A DNA stretch of 64,000 nucleotides from Anadara kagoshimensis (lineage: Eukaryota > Mollusca > Bivalvia > Arcoida > Arcidae): the NCBI GenBank assembly GCA_021292105.1, contig CM037869.1, forward strand, positions 40,627,530 to 40,691,529. The letters are read 5' to 3'. Of this stretch, positions 54,230-64,000 are shown in pieces (the first letter of the stretch is position 1; the number at the start of each line of letters is the position of its first letter). Below the pieces are notes generated by a model. It had not been told where the DNA came from. It ran no database searches and worked only from the letters and a program-made list of their open reading frames with translations. A program made the position numbers and the translations under genes.

Positions 54230-56740
54230 GTTCCAAATCAAATACAATTATACCGGTCCCAGTTCAAATGACAATCTCTTAAACAAAAGTAAAAAATATT
54301 CAAAAATGGCATATTAAATTTAATACAAGAACTTTCACAATGGGCATGGAATCGGGTGTTCCAGAGGGGGAACTAGCTACATCCATCAGGAACATGGAAC
54401 TATGGGATGCCAAATCAAATACAAATATACCGGTCCGAGTTCAAATCACAATCTCTAAAACAAAATTAAAAACATGTTCAAAAATGGCATATTAAATAAT
54501 ACAAAATCTTCCACAATAGGCGCGGAATCGGGTATCCCAGAAGGAAAGCTAGTCATATCATTCATGTGTGACATCAAAATTGAGGATGAAAGGAACATGG
54601 AGCTATGGGATGCAATTGTTGTTTACAATACATTGGTTCCAAATCAAATACAAATATAACGGTCCCATTCAAATCACAATCTCTAAAACAAAACTAAAAA
54701 AAAACCTCGAAAATGGCATATTAAATTGAATACAAGAACTTTCACAATGGGCGTGGAACCAGGTACCCCAAAAGGGAAGCTAGCTACATCCTCCAGGTGT
54801 GAACTCAAAATTGAAAATGAAAGGAACATGGAACTAAGGGAATCAATTTCTGTTTACAATACATTGGTTCCAAATCAAATACAAATATACCGGTCCCAGT
54901 TCAAATGACAATCTCTAAAACAATAAGTAAAAAATGTTCGAAAATGGCATATTAAATCAACAAAAAATTCTCCACAATGGGCGTGAAACCTGGTATCCAA
55001 GAAGGAAGCTAGCTACATCCACCATATGTGACATAAAATTGAAAATGAAAAAAACATGGAACTATGGGATGCAATTTTTGTTTACAATACACTGGTTCCA
55101 AATCAAATACAAATATACCGATCCGAATTTAAATCAAATCAATATACTCAAAGCAAAAGAAAAAAAAATCAAAAATGGCACATTAAAACAACACAAATCC
55201 TCCACAATAAGCGTGGAACCAGGTATTTCAGAAGGAAAACTAGCTATATTTTCCATGTGTGAAATCAAAATTGAGGATGAAAGAAACATGGAACTATGGG
55301 ATGCAATTTTTATTTACAATACATTGGTTCCAAATCAAATACAAATATAACGGTCCGAGTTCAAATGGCTATCTGTAAAACAAAAGTAAAACAATATATT
55401 CAAAAATGGCATATCAAAATGAACACAACATCTTTCACAGTGGGAGGAGAACCGGGCGTTTTAGAAGGGAAGCTAGCTACATCCTCCAGGTGTGAACTCA
55501 AAATTGAGGATGAAAGGAACTTAGAGCTATGGGATGCAATTTTTGTTTACAATACACTGGTTCTAAATCAAATACAAATATAACGGTCACAGTTCAAATT
55601 ACACTCTGTAAAACAAAAGTAAAAAATATTCAAAAATGGCATTTTAAATCAACACAAAATCATCCACAATAGGCGTGGAACCATGTGTTCCAGAAGGGAA
55701 GTTAGCTAGCTACAGCTACACCCACCAGGCGTTAAATCAAAATGGAGGATGAAAGGAACATGAAAACTATGGGATGCAATTTTTGTTTACAATACACTGG
55801 TTCCAAATCAAATACAAATATAACGGTCCGAGTTCAAATGACAATCTCTAAAACAAAAGTAAAAACATTCAAAAATGGCATATCAAAATGAACACAACAT
55901 CTTTCACAGTGGGAGGAGAACCGGGCGTTTTAGAAGGGAAGCTAGCTACATCCTCCAGGTGTGAACTCAAAATTGAGGATGAAAGGAACTTAGAGCTATG
56001 GGATGCAATTTTTGTTTACAATACATTGGTTCCAAATCAAATACAAATATAACGGTCTCAGTTCAAATCACAATCTCTAAAACAAAAGTAAAAAGTATTC
56101 AAAAATGGCATTTTAAATCAACACAAAATTATCCACAACAGGCGTGGAACCTGGTGTTCCAGAAGGGAAGCTAGTTAGCTACAGCTACACCCACCAGGCG
56201 TTAATTCAAAATTGAGGATGAAAGGAACTTAGACCTATGGGATGCAATTTTTGTTTACAATACACTGGTTCCAAATCAAATACAAATATAACGGTCCAAG
56301 TTCAAATTACAATCTCTAAAACGTAAAAAGTAAAACAAAAAATTCGAAAATGGCATATTAAATTAACACAAAATCTTCCACAATGGGCGTGGAACCTGGC
56401 GTTCCAGAAGGGAAGCTAGCTAGCTACAGCTACACCCACCAGGCGTTAAATCAAAATTGAGGATGAAAGGAACATGGAGCTATGGGATGCAATTTTTGTT
56501 TACAATACACTGGTTCCAAATCAAATACAAATATAACGGTCCAAGTTCAAATGACAATCTCTGAAACAAAAGTAAAAAATTTTAAAAATGGCATATTAAA
56601 TCAAGACAAAATCTTACACATTGGGTGTGGAATCGGATGTTCCAGAAGGAAAATCTTTATCCTCTATGTGTGAAATCAAAATTGAAAATAAATAAAACAT
56701 GAAACTATGAGGTGTAATTTTTGTTTACAATACATTGGTT
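54230..56740 (+). repeat. ~235-bp tandem array, 11 copies, same parent as the 49-bp satellite
   Basis: Each unit contains, in order: 'caaatacaaatataccggtc' plus 'aaatcacaatctctaaaac', which aligns with the 49-bp monomer; 'caaaaatggcatattaaat'; 'cgtggaaccgggtgttccag'; 'gaagctagctacatcc'; 'aaaattgaggatgaaagg'; and 'aacatggaactatgggatgc', which matches the 20-bp array; then 'tgtttacaatacattggt'. Spacing of the ggcatatt block is 227-243 bp except the first (180). Open frames within units are repeat by-products. Confidence 0.92.
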
Positions 56741-56999
56741 CTAAAATTTATTACTGGAGTGATATAGAACCTTTGACTTATGATTGGACCCAAGTGAGAA
56801 TATCTAGTGAGAATATCCAATTCTAATAGATGACAGTTTTGTACAATTTTGTCTGCATATCTTTTCAAACTCCAGACAAACAGATATATCATTCAGACAG
56901 ATTTATTACCCTGCTTCTAAGTTTCTGCATGTTCTTTTTTTATTTTGCGGGGATTTTATATTGCGTTATAATGTACACACATGTATGTAATGATTTGTG
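56741..56999. other. Spacer
   Basis: No feature recognised. Confidence 0.4.
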
Positions 57000-57500
57000 T
57001 TCTGTCTCTCCCTATTTCCCTCGCCCTCCCTAATCTTTAATCTCCGCATCCATGTCCTCAGTTTTCTTCTTCGTCATTTCTATATGATTCCCTCTCGCAA
57101 CTTTCGTCTTCCTTTCCATCTTTCCCTTTTTTCCGTCTAGTTTTCCCCGTCTCTCTCACTCCTTTTCTCCGTCTCGTCTTCTTCTATGTCCAATTCCCCT
57201 TTCCTTTTAATCTTTTCTTCCTCTCTCCTCTTATCTTGTTTCTAATTCTTTTTCTCCTTTTCCGTCTCCGTCCTCCGTCTTTTTCCGTCTCAACATGTTC
57301 TTTTTCTGTCTCTGTTCCTACTCATCATGTTTCTTATTCTTCTTCATTTCTCCTTTGTTTTTTTTATTCCATATCCGCCCTTTTCCTTCTTTTGTTTTCT
57401 TTTTCTCTTTTCGTCTCGTCTCTCATCCCTTCTTACTTTTTTTTTGCTTTCATCTCCCCATCCTTTCCTTCCCTTACCTCATTGTTGTTTTTTTGCTTCT
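57000..57500. repeat. Pyrimidine-rich tract
   Basis: About 500 bp of C/T-rich sequence with 'ttctcctttttccgtctc'-like pieces but no fixed unit. The open frames here are a result of its composition. Possible triplex- or promoter-type tract; no gene start is seen beside it. Confidence 0.75.
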
Positions 57501-57714
57501 TACATGTACCTATGCCTAACATGACCTGAAAGATATTTCTTGTAACTGTCTTTTTTCTTTAGCCTAACTCTGGATATTTGCAGACTTTCCTTTGATAAAA
57601 TCATTCATCAATTCAAATTAACTTATTTATAAACTTTTGCATGCATTTGTGTGTTAAAGGTATTTCCTACTTTGTTGACAAGTATGATATTTCTGTATCC
57701 GAATGATCCTGGAT
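57501..57714. other. Spacer
   Basis: No feature recognised. Confidence 0.4.
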
Positions 57715-57935
57715 ATATTTGACGTCTCATACGTCCATGTTTCTTTCATCCTAAATTAGATTTTGATTTCACTCGTTTCGAGTGTAGTGAGCTAGTCAAG
57801 GGACGTTTGCCCACCAGAGCATCTGGTCTCGCTTTCCTGGTGAAAGCTCACGTGTTAACTTAACTTGCCAGTTTTCAATGTTTCCGAATGGTTTTTGATT
57901 TCATTTGTACTTGGACATGAATCGTTATATTTCTG
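57715..57935 (-). repeat. Parent repeat of the satellites, minus-strand copy
   Basis: On the minus strand: a satellite-like arm near 57934-57860, then 'aagttaacacgtgagctttc', a linker 'agcgagaccagatgctctgg', then 'aatttaggatgaaagaaaca' with 'tggacgtatgagac', corresponding to the 20-bp-array module. Same module order as at 8.3-18.6 kb and 54.2-56.7 kb. Confidence 0.68.
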
Positions 57936-58064
57936 TTTGATTAGAAGTATAATTTTCATAGTTCGTCGTTCTATCCATTATGTTACATATTATACCAGTT
58001 TTAACTTTTTACTTAGACCGCCGTTTCGGAATAAAATTCCTTGTCAGTAGTGCTTTACCAAAAT
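57936..58064. other. Spacer
   Basis: No feature recognised. Confidence 0.4.
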
Positions 58065-58290
58065 TGTTTTCAAGATGTTGAAAAGATTACCAAACGACCA
58101 AAATATATTTTTATCAAATTTAGCTAAGGAATACTTTGAATGAGGGAGTATACCTTTGTTTTTAAGGAATTTCAAAGCTTATTTTGCAGCAAATTTAGAC
58201 AATAGTATATTTCTGACAACAATACACAATTATTGCCTACTGAGTTTGTGATATCATCGGGGCACCAGCTACCAGCAGGGATATCGGCTC
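58065..58290 (-). repeat. Inverted copy of the repeat at 49500-49710
   Basis: 'cctactgagtttgtgatatc' and 'gagggagtatacctttgttt' are complementary to 'cacaaactcagtaggcaatg' and 'aaggtatactcccacatgc' at 49.5-49.7 kb. Size and limits unclear. Confidence 0.65.
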
Positions 58291-58454
58291 AGGGTTTTAA
58301 GTTGCATATGAATTCGGCCAATAGGGAAAAGTGGTTGTTTCTAAGCCATTGATATTCCCGACCGAAACAAGTTTACATACAAATAAATACGATAACCTCA
58401 AAAAGGAACGCTTAACGTACGTATTTAGGAACTGTTGCAATCAAACACAAAAAA

Positions 58455-58830
58455 CAATCGGTCCGTGTTCGAATCTCAATCACAAAAGAAAAGTTTAAAC
58501 TTTGAAAACTGACAAGTCAAGTTAAAATGTGACCTCCCACCAGCGAAGTAAGCTCGGATGATCTAGAATTGTAATCACTTACCCTTCCGGAGCACCCAGC
58601 TTAACTTCCCTGGTGGAGGTTCACGTGTCTAACCTGACTTGTCAGTTCCAAAGTTCTTACTTTACTTCTGTATTGTGACTCGGACATGGAATAGTATGAT
58701 TATTTTTGACTACATGTACTCTTTAGCGAGTTAAACCCGCGACATTTGAGATATAAACTGAGAATGAAGGGAGCAATAAAATGGAATTATGGAACGTCAG
58801 ATATACCGGTATTCAATCATAAACATCGCA
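58455..58830 (+). mobile_element. Parent-repeat element with inverted arms
   Basis: Left arm 'cggtccgtgttcgaatctca' then 'aactgacaagtcaagtta' and 'gtgacctcccaccag'. The right arm (to 58695) has the inverse 'ctggtggaggttcacgtg', 'aacctgacttgtcagttcc' and 'tattgtgactcggacatgga'. Past the right arm, 58750-58800 holds 'gagaatgaagggagcaataa' and 'tggaattatggaacgtcag', the 20-bp-array module. Confidence 0.7.
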
Positions 58831-58968
58831 TGTCAAAAACCATTAACCAAATTCTGATTATGACTACATCGCTGTGTGTATTGACTTTATAGAGTTATGA
58901 TAAAATTATGATGGACGAAGTGTGTAAATACTAACTGGTGAACCTATAATAAATGTGTAGTGTACATA

Positions 58969-59145
58969 CAGTACAGACCTGTCTAAGGTTTAGCACCGAC
59001 ACTATCGGCCGAGATATAGATAGCGAGTGGAAAAGCTAACAAGAGATAGATAGCAGCTGTTTTCGAAATATACAATAACTAACGAATCGCCTAGATTTGG
59101 CACTAATTGTTGGCTTAGTGATAAACTTTTGACAGGTCTGTTCTG
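58969..59145. mobile_element. CAGTAC-family MITE, complete
   Basis: Left end 'cagtacagacctgtctaagg', right end 'ttagtgataaacttttgaca' then 'ggtctgttctg', TA outside both. 177 bp with internal 'gatatagatagcgagtgg' and 'gagatagatagcagctg'. Confidence 0.9.
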
Positions 59146-59194
59146 TATACAAAGAAGTAGGTAAATAAATCTATAATCAGCATGCAGTATGTAA

Positions 59195-59604
59195 GCAGTA
59201 AAGACCTGTCGAATGTTAAACAATAAGCTTTTTTTTAAATTTGTTTTTTATTTTTATTTTTGGTATAACATAAAATTGAACATACAAATAACATAAGCAA
59301 TAGATAACAAATCTACATATCTACAAAATTTACTACTATACAGTATTTGATGCTTACAATATTTCTACATCAGTTAGTAACATAGTAGTTATAGATAACT
59401 GTAATAATGAAATGCAGTATTGTCTAGGAAATACATACATGTAATAAACTAAGCTTACGAATTAGTGCCGAATCGACCACCTTCCAAACGGAGACTGAAC
59501 TTCGACTCCTTCGTGTTAGCTCAGTGTGAAACTTTCGACAAGCCTGCACTGTATATCTTGATATATTTTCGGTTCAAAGCTATCCATATCTTGACCACTC
59601 GACA
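59195..59604. mobile_element. CAGTAC-family element with an AT-rich insertion
   Basis: Left end near 59195-59235 ('agtaaagacctgtcgaatgt' then 'taaacaataagct'); the element resumes near 59455 ('cgaattagtgccgaatcgac') and has right ends at 59518-59553. The T-rich block 59229-59455 between them is not recognised and could be an insertion. Confidence 0.55.
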
Positions 59605-60120
59605 TTCGGTTAGCTTAGTGTTAAACTTTCGACAGGGCTGTACTGTATTTCAGTCCCTGGTTCACTCGGCATTCGGTAAGCTTGTTGTGAAATTTCGACA
59701 TGTATGTACTGTATTTCGATCCCTCGAATCCCTCGGCATTCAGTTAACTTGATGTGAAACCTTCGAGGGGTATGTACTGTATTTCGATCCCTGGTCCACT
59801 CGGCATTCGGTTAACTTGATGTGAAACTTTCGAGAGATATGTACTGTATTTCGATCCCTGGTCCACTCGGCAGTCTGTAAGCTGGGTATGAAACTTTCGA
59901 CAGGTATGTACTGTATTTCGATCCCTGGTCCACTCGGCAGTCGGTATGCTTAGTGTGAAACTTTTGACAGGTATGTACTATATTTCGATCCCTGGTCCAC
60001 TTGGCAGTCGGTATGCTGGGTGTGAAACTTTCGACAGGTACGAGTATATGCTGTATTTCTGTCCCTGGTCCACTCGGCAGTCGGTTAGCTTGGTGTGACA
60101 CTTTCGGACAGGTCTGTACT
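59605..60120. repeat. ~67-bp array made of CAGTAC right ends, about 7-8 copies
   Basis: Each unit contains 'gtgaaactttcgacaggtat', 'gtactgtatttcgatccctg' and 'tccactcggcagtcggt'. The first and last copies run into standard right-end sequence ('cgacagggctgtactgta', 'gacaggtctgtactata'). Confidence 0.88.
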
Positions 60121-60179
60121 ATATATATTAAATAGAAATAAAGACATCAAAGTGAATGTAAATATGAAGTAACATATAT

Positions 60180-61960
60180 ATTAAACACTTTTATTGATTT
60201 TGGTGCGTTAATTTCCGTCAGAGATTTCATATTGGTCAATACTACAACAGTACATGTTGACCTTGGTAAAGCCAGGCACAATCTTACATCGATTTCTACA
60301 AATGCTACAGTAAATTATACAAGTCTTTCAGATCTTTTTATCCAACACAATTTTATTTGAATTAATTCCAATTGGATTTTTCCCAATGGAATTCCAATAA
60401 GAATATTTAATTTTAATAAATACAAAACATTTCCAAAATTTTTAAAAAATTAGCCATATTTTAAATATATATTTAATATTAAAAAGGTACTTTTAAATTA
60501 ATAGTATACAATAATTTTTCCCTTCAAAAAGTTTTCTGGTGTTTTGCGCAAGTATGGAAAAGTTTCCATATTGGTCAATATTTCGACAGTACATGTTGAC
60601 CTTGGTAAAGCCAGGCTCAATCTCACATTGATTTCTACAAAATGCTACAAATAAATTATACCAGTCTTTTAGATTTTTCCAACACAAGGTCATTTGAATT
60701 AATTCAAACTGGAATTTTCGTCCCAATGGAATAGCAATCAGAATATTGGATTTTAATACATGTAAATTAAAACAATTTCCAAACATGTTAAATATTAGCA
60801 ATTTTTATTTATATTTTTATTATTAAGAAAGGTACTTTAATATTATCTAAAATTTTTCTCCACCAGAAGTACGTTTGGGTAGCGCAAGTGTGGAAAGTAT
60901 TTGTCAATCTTGTATTGATATCTACAAATGCTACAGTAAATTATACCAGATTACCTGTTAGATTTTTTCCACCGCACTTTCATTAAAATTAATTCAAATT
61001 GGATTTTTCCAATGTAATTACAATGTAATTCCAATTAGAATATTGGATTTTAATAAATAAAACAATATTTCCAATCATCTAAAAAAATTAGCAATTTTCT
61101 ATTATTAAGAAAGGTACTTTGTTCCTATATAATAATTTTCTCCATTGGTTAGCGCAAGAATGGAAGAGATATAAAGCTTATTTATAGTGGTCAATATATA
61201 GGACATTTTAACCTTGTTAAAGCCAGGCTCAATCTAACTTTGATTTCTACAAATGCTACAATAAATTATACCAGTCTTTTAGATTTTTCCGAACACAATT
61301 AAAATAAGAAATAATTCAAAATGGATTTTTTTCAAATGGAATTCCAATTAAATTATTAGATTTTAATAGATAAAAAACATTTTAAAACATCTAAAAAGAA
61401 TTAGCCATTTTTAATTATTTTTGTTTATCATTAAGAAATGTACTTTAATATTACATAAAAATTGTCTCCATCAGAATCCCCGTTGGGTTAGCGCAAGTAT
61501 GGAAGAGATATAAAGCTTTTTTATAGTGGTCAATATTCCTATAGGACATTTTGACCATGGTAAAGCCAGGCTCAATCTAACATTGATTTCTACAAATCTT
61601 ACAGTAAATTATACCAGTCTTTTAAATTTTTCCCACCATACTTGAAATCGGAATTAATTCCAATTGGATTTTACCCAATGGTTTTTCAATAAGAATTTTA
61701 GATTTTAATAGAAAAAAAACATTTTAAAACATTTTAAAAAAAATAGCCATTTTTTATTATTTTTTATTAGTGAGAACGGCACTTTATTATTATCTAAATT
61801 TTTCTCCATCAGAAGTCTCGTTGGGGTAGTATGGAAAAGATACAAAGATTTTTTATAATGCTCAATATTCCTACAGGACATTTTGACCTTGGTAAAGCCG
61901 GGCTTAATCTTACATTGATTTCTATAAATGCTACATATAAATGGTCCCATGAAGAAACAC
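60180..61960. repeat. ~335-bp degenerate tandem array, about 6 copies
   Basis: Units share 'gaccttggtaaagccaggct', 'caatcttacattgatttcta', 'aattataccagtctttta', 'aattccaattggatttttcc' and 'ttagcgcaagtatggaa'. Spacing of the first block is 338 (60258 to 60596), then about 615 over two units with a partial one at about 60905, then 340 and 331. Confidence 0.9.
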
Positions 61961-62029
61961 AGGAAAACGATTTATTTACATGTACAAGTATATAAACCTA
62001 ATACACCAACTGCTAAAGACATTTTGTTT
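61961..62029. other. Short spacer
   Basis: Separates two arrays; nothing recognised. Confidence 0.4.
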
Positions 62030-62620
62030 TCTACTTTATTATCGCTATTATTTTTCCACAATCAAATATCTATGTAAATTTCCTGGCATTTCCAAAGAAG
62101 GTAGGTACTTTTCCTCAACAATCCAAGAACTGGTCACTACCTTTGTTGACTTGTCGAATGTCTGTGTATTAACCCCACCATTCCAGAAATGACCGCTAAC
62201 TTTATAATTTGGCTTCCAGAAGGTCGGTCCTTTCCTCACCATCTCATAAAGAACCACAAAAATTGTCATTTGGTTTGCTAAAACTCGATGTATTTTTCCC
62301 ACTGTTATATAAGTAACCAACATCTTTGTCAATTGGCGGGCAGTAGGTAAGTAAATTTTCTCCACCACCCCGTAACTGACCACCATCTTTGTCAGTTGGC
62401 TTCCAAAGTTCGATGCATTTGTTCCACCATCCCATGCCTGTCCTCCAAATTAGTCAGTATGTTTATGTCGGCATATTTCTCTCACCATTTAATTGGCCGT
62501 CATTTTAATCAGTTGGCCTGACGTAGATTGGAGTATTTCCTTCACCATCTTACAGTTGACTTTTCGAAGTTCGGTGTATTTCATCAACAATGCCAGAACT
62601 GGTCGTCATGATATCAGTCA
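62030..62620. repeat. ~63-bp degenerate array, about 9 copies
   Basis: Units carry a 'caccatcccgtaactgacc' block, an 'accatctttgtcagttgg' block and a 'cttccaaagttcgatgcatt' block, at spacings of about 58-67 bp. Strongly diverged. Confidence 0.75.
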
Positions 62621-62829
62621 AATAAGACGTTAGCTGTGATAGAGCTTGTTCCAAATACGGTAATTTATACATCGAGGCAAGCTATCTTCATATAAATTGT
62701 TGCCCCAGGAATATTGCAACTCTAGGCTTATCAGGGCTTTCAAAAAGGGCTTCATCACAATATTGTTATAAGTAATGTGTCTCTGTATCAAAAATTAGCC
62801 TGGATATACATTGTATTTGACCTCCCAAA
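62621..62829. other. Spacer
   Basis: No feature recognised. Confidence 0.4.
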
Positions 62830-62985
62830 GTTCCATGTGCCTTTTATTCTCAATTTTGATAGCACACTGAGCGAGAGTAGATAGCTAAACAGGAGGTGCT
62901 AACCTTCAGGAGGATCTGATCTCACTTCCCTAAGGAAAGTGGGCTTGTGGTTTGGACATGGGTGGGTACGTTTGGTTTTGATTGA
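62830..62985 (-). repeat. Parent repeat of the satellites, partial minus-strand copy
   Basis: On the minus strand: a fragment of the arm ('cccacccatgtccaaacc'), the linker 'gaagtgagatcagatcctcc' with 'aggttagcacctcc', then 'aaaattgagaataaaaggca' with 'catggaac', the 20-bp-array module. Confidence 0.65.
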
Positions 62986-63059
62986 TTTTTCCGATGGTTA
63001 CTAGTATTTCTCCGCAATCCCAATACTGGCCATATCGATATTACTCATATATATATGAC

Positions 63060-63266
63060 AAACCATGAGAAAAAATCCGTCACTCCCACTGTGCATGTGT
63101 AGGGATGGGGCGTCGGTTTTTTAAGGTCTCTTCCGAAAGACCCAGTGACTTATTTCTATGCCGAGTGTTTGGCGAAAGAACAATCACTACCTATTTTCTT
63201 TCGGTTTTCGAACCTAACACCTCCCACATACAGAGCAAGGACTCTACATAGTCAGTGGTGGTGGTT
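63060..63266 (-). mobile_element. SINE fragment related to family A
   Basis: 'tttaaggtctcttccgaaag', 'atgccgagtgtttggcgaaa' and 'gaacaatcactacctatttt' followed by a degenerate head ('acctcccacatacagagc'). The tail side is missing. Confidence 0.75.
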
Positions 63267-63424
63267 ACAGCATCCATGAACCGATCACGCAGATATTACT
63301 TATATATTTATGACACAAATCAGGAGTACAAAATACCATTAATAACTCCTACTCCCTCCATTTAATTAACTGTTATTTGTAATCCTATATAAAGCCCACC
63401 TGCCATTTATGTCATTCCACAATT
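63267..63424. other. Spacer
   Basis: No feature recognised. Confidence 0.4.
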
Positions 63425-64000
63425 GACCATTAGGTGACCTTTTCAGAAAAAAATCAATTTGGAATATAGATAGACAATTTAAAAAATATGATACTAAGCA
63501 CGTATAAGCTTACTTTATACATGTAGTACAGACCTGTCTAACGTTTAACATCGAGCTCAAGAAATGGAGTCGAAGCTTGGCTGCCGGTTTGACCGAGATT
63601 TAGATAGCTAGTGGAAGAGAGGAACAGTACAGGTCTGTCAAAAGTAAAGTTTCACACTAAGATAACGAAAAAGAGTGGAAAGCTTGTCTGCCGTGAGACC
63701 GAGATGTAGAAAGCTAGTGGAAGAGAAGAACAGTACAGACCTGTCGAAAGTTTAACCATTTGGTGACCTTTTTAGATAAAAAATCAATTGGGAATATAGA
63801 TAAACAATTAAAAAAATATGATACTTAGCACGTACTAGCTTACTTTATAAATACAGTACAGACCTGTCTAAACTTCAACATTGAGCTTAAGAAATGGAGT
63901 CGAAGCTTGTCTGCCGTGAGACCGAGATGTATAAAGCTAGTGGAAGAGAAGAACAGTACAGGCCTGTCGACAGTTTAACATTGAGCTTAAGAAATGGAGT
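63425..64000. repeat. ~328-bp tandem unit with CAGTAC left ends, running off the window
   Basis: 63425-63535 and 63752-63865 are near-identical ('accatttggtgacctttt', 'gatagacaatttaaaaaata'-like, 'agcacgta.aagcttactt'). Each is followed by 'agtacagacctgtctaa' and 'gaaatggagtcgaagcttg', a CAGTAC left end with its subterminal part. Further left ends lie at 63629, 63731 and 63954, so left-end pieces are repeated within the unit. The array continues past the window. Confidence 0.82.

Noticed and set aside
54474-55583. 60-138 codon frames such as MFKNGILNNTKSST in the 235-bp array
   Set aside because: They recur once per unit with frameshifts and stops between units; the unit length is variable and not a multiple of three.
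57236-57529. 97-codon Ser/Phe-rich membrane-like frame
   Set aside because: The C/T-rich tract gives Phe, Leu and Ser in every frame; no sign of coding selection.
58455-58830. Helitron-type origin of the satellite parent
   Set aside because: The arms are inverted repeats, and I see no TC..CTRR ends or terminal hairpin; a TIR-type element fits better.

Overview
This 64 kb window is nuclear DNA of an invertebrate, and I find no host protein-coding gene or stand-alone RNA gene in it. Almost all recognisable sequence is transposable elements and tandem repeats set in AT-rich DNA. The mix (a tRNA-derived SINE with an ACTCA-type tail present many times, a second SINE with a CCAA/GGTT tail, a DIRS retroelement, an L1/Tx1-type LINE, many short TIR elements and arrays derived from them) points to a lophotrochozoan, most likely a bivalve mollusc. 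That assignment is inference from repeat style, not a database match.

Layout. 1-0.35 kb: SINE. 1.6-7.9 kb: a decayed DIRS-type tyrosine-recombinase retrotransposon on the minus strand (Gag, RT-RNase H, recombinase), broken by two family A SINEs, a third SINE, two MITEs and a 24-bp minisatellite. 8.35-18.18 kb: about 200 copies of a 49-bp satellite with multi-kb higher-order repeats, followed by 19 copies of a 20-bp repeat. 19.5-21.7 kb: a 111-bp array. 21.7-33.2 kb: SINEs, MITEs, a 59-bp array and fold-back elements. 34.05-37.68 kb: a 3.64-kb fold-back element with 1.3-kb arms and a 6-bp target duplication. 37.77-44.92 kb: a nearly complete 7.15-kb LINE inserted into a 180-bp MITE. 45-64 kb: a succession of arrays (48, ~90, ~120, ~235, ~67, ~335, ~63 and ~328 bp units) and further MITEs.

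Four observations stand out. (1) The LINE's ORF1 carries, after its coiled coil and RRM-like region, a C-terminal domain that I read as Impact_N/UPF0029, the domain of the GCN1-binding protein IMPACT/YIH1. (2) The 49-bp satellite, the 20-bp array next to it and the ~235-bp array at 54-57 kb look like three different amplifications of one parent repeat, scattered copies of which also lie at 53.6, 57.8, 58.5 and 62.9 kb. (3) One TIR family with ends like CAGTACAGACCTGTCGAAAG is dispersed as short elements and has also given rise to several separate tandem arrays. (4) The fold-back, the MITE and the LINE sit one after another inside an older ~280-bp repeat block, so the order of events can partly be read.

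There are no operons or pathways here. The functional content is mobile-element proteins: DIRS Gag/RT-RH/recombinase fragments, clearly dead, and LINE ORF1 and ORF2, each open apart from one or two single-base frameshifts that could be decay or assembly error.
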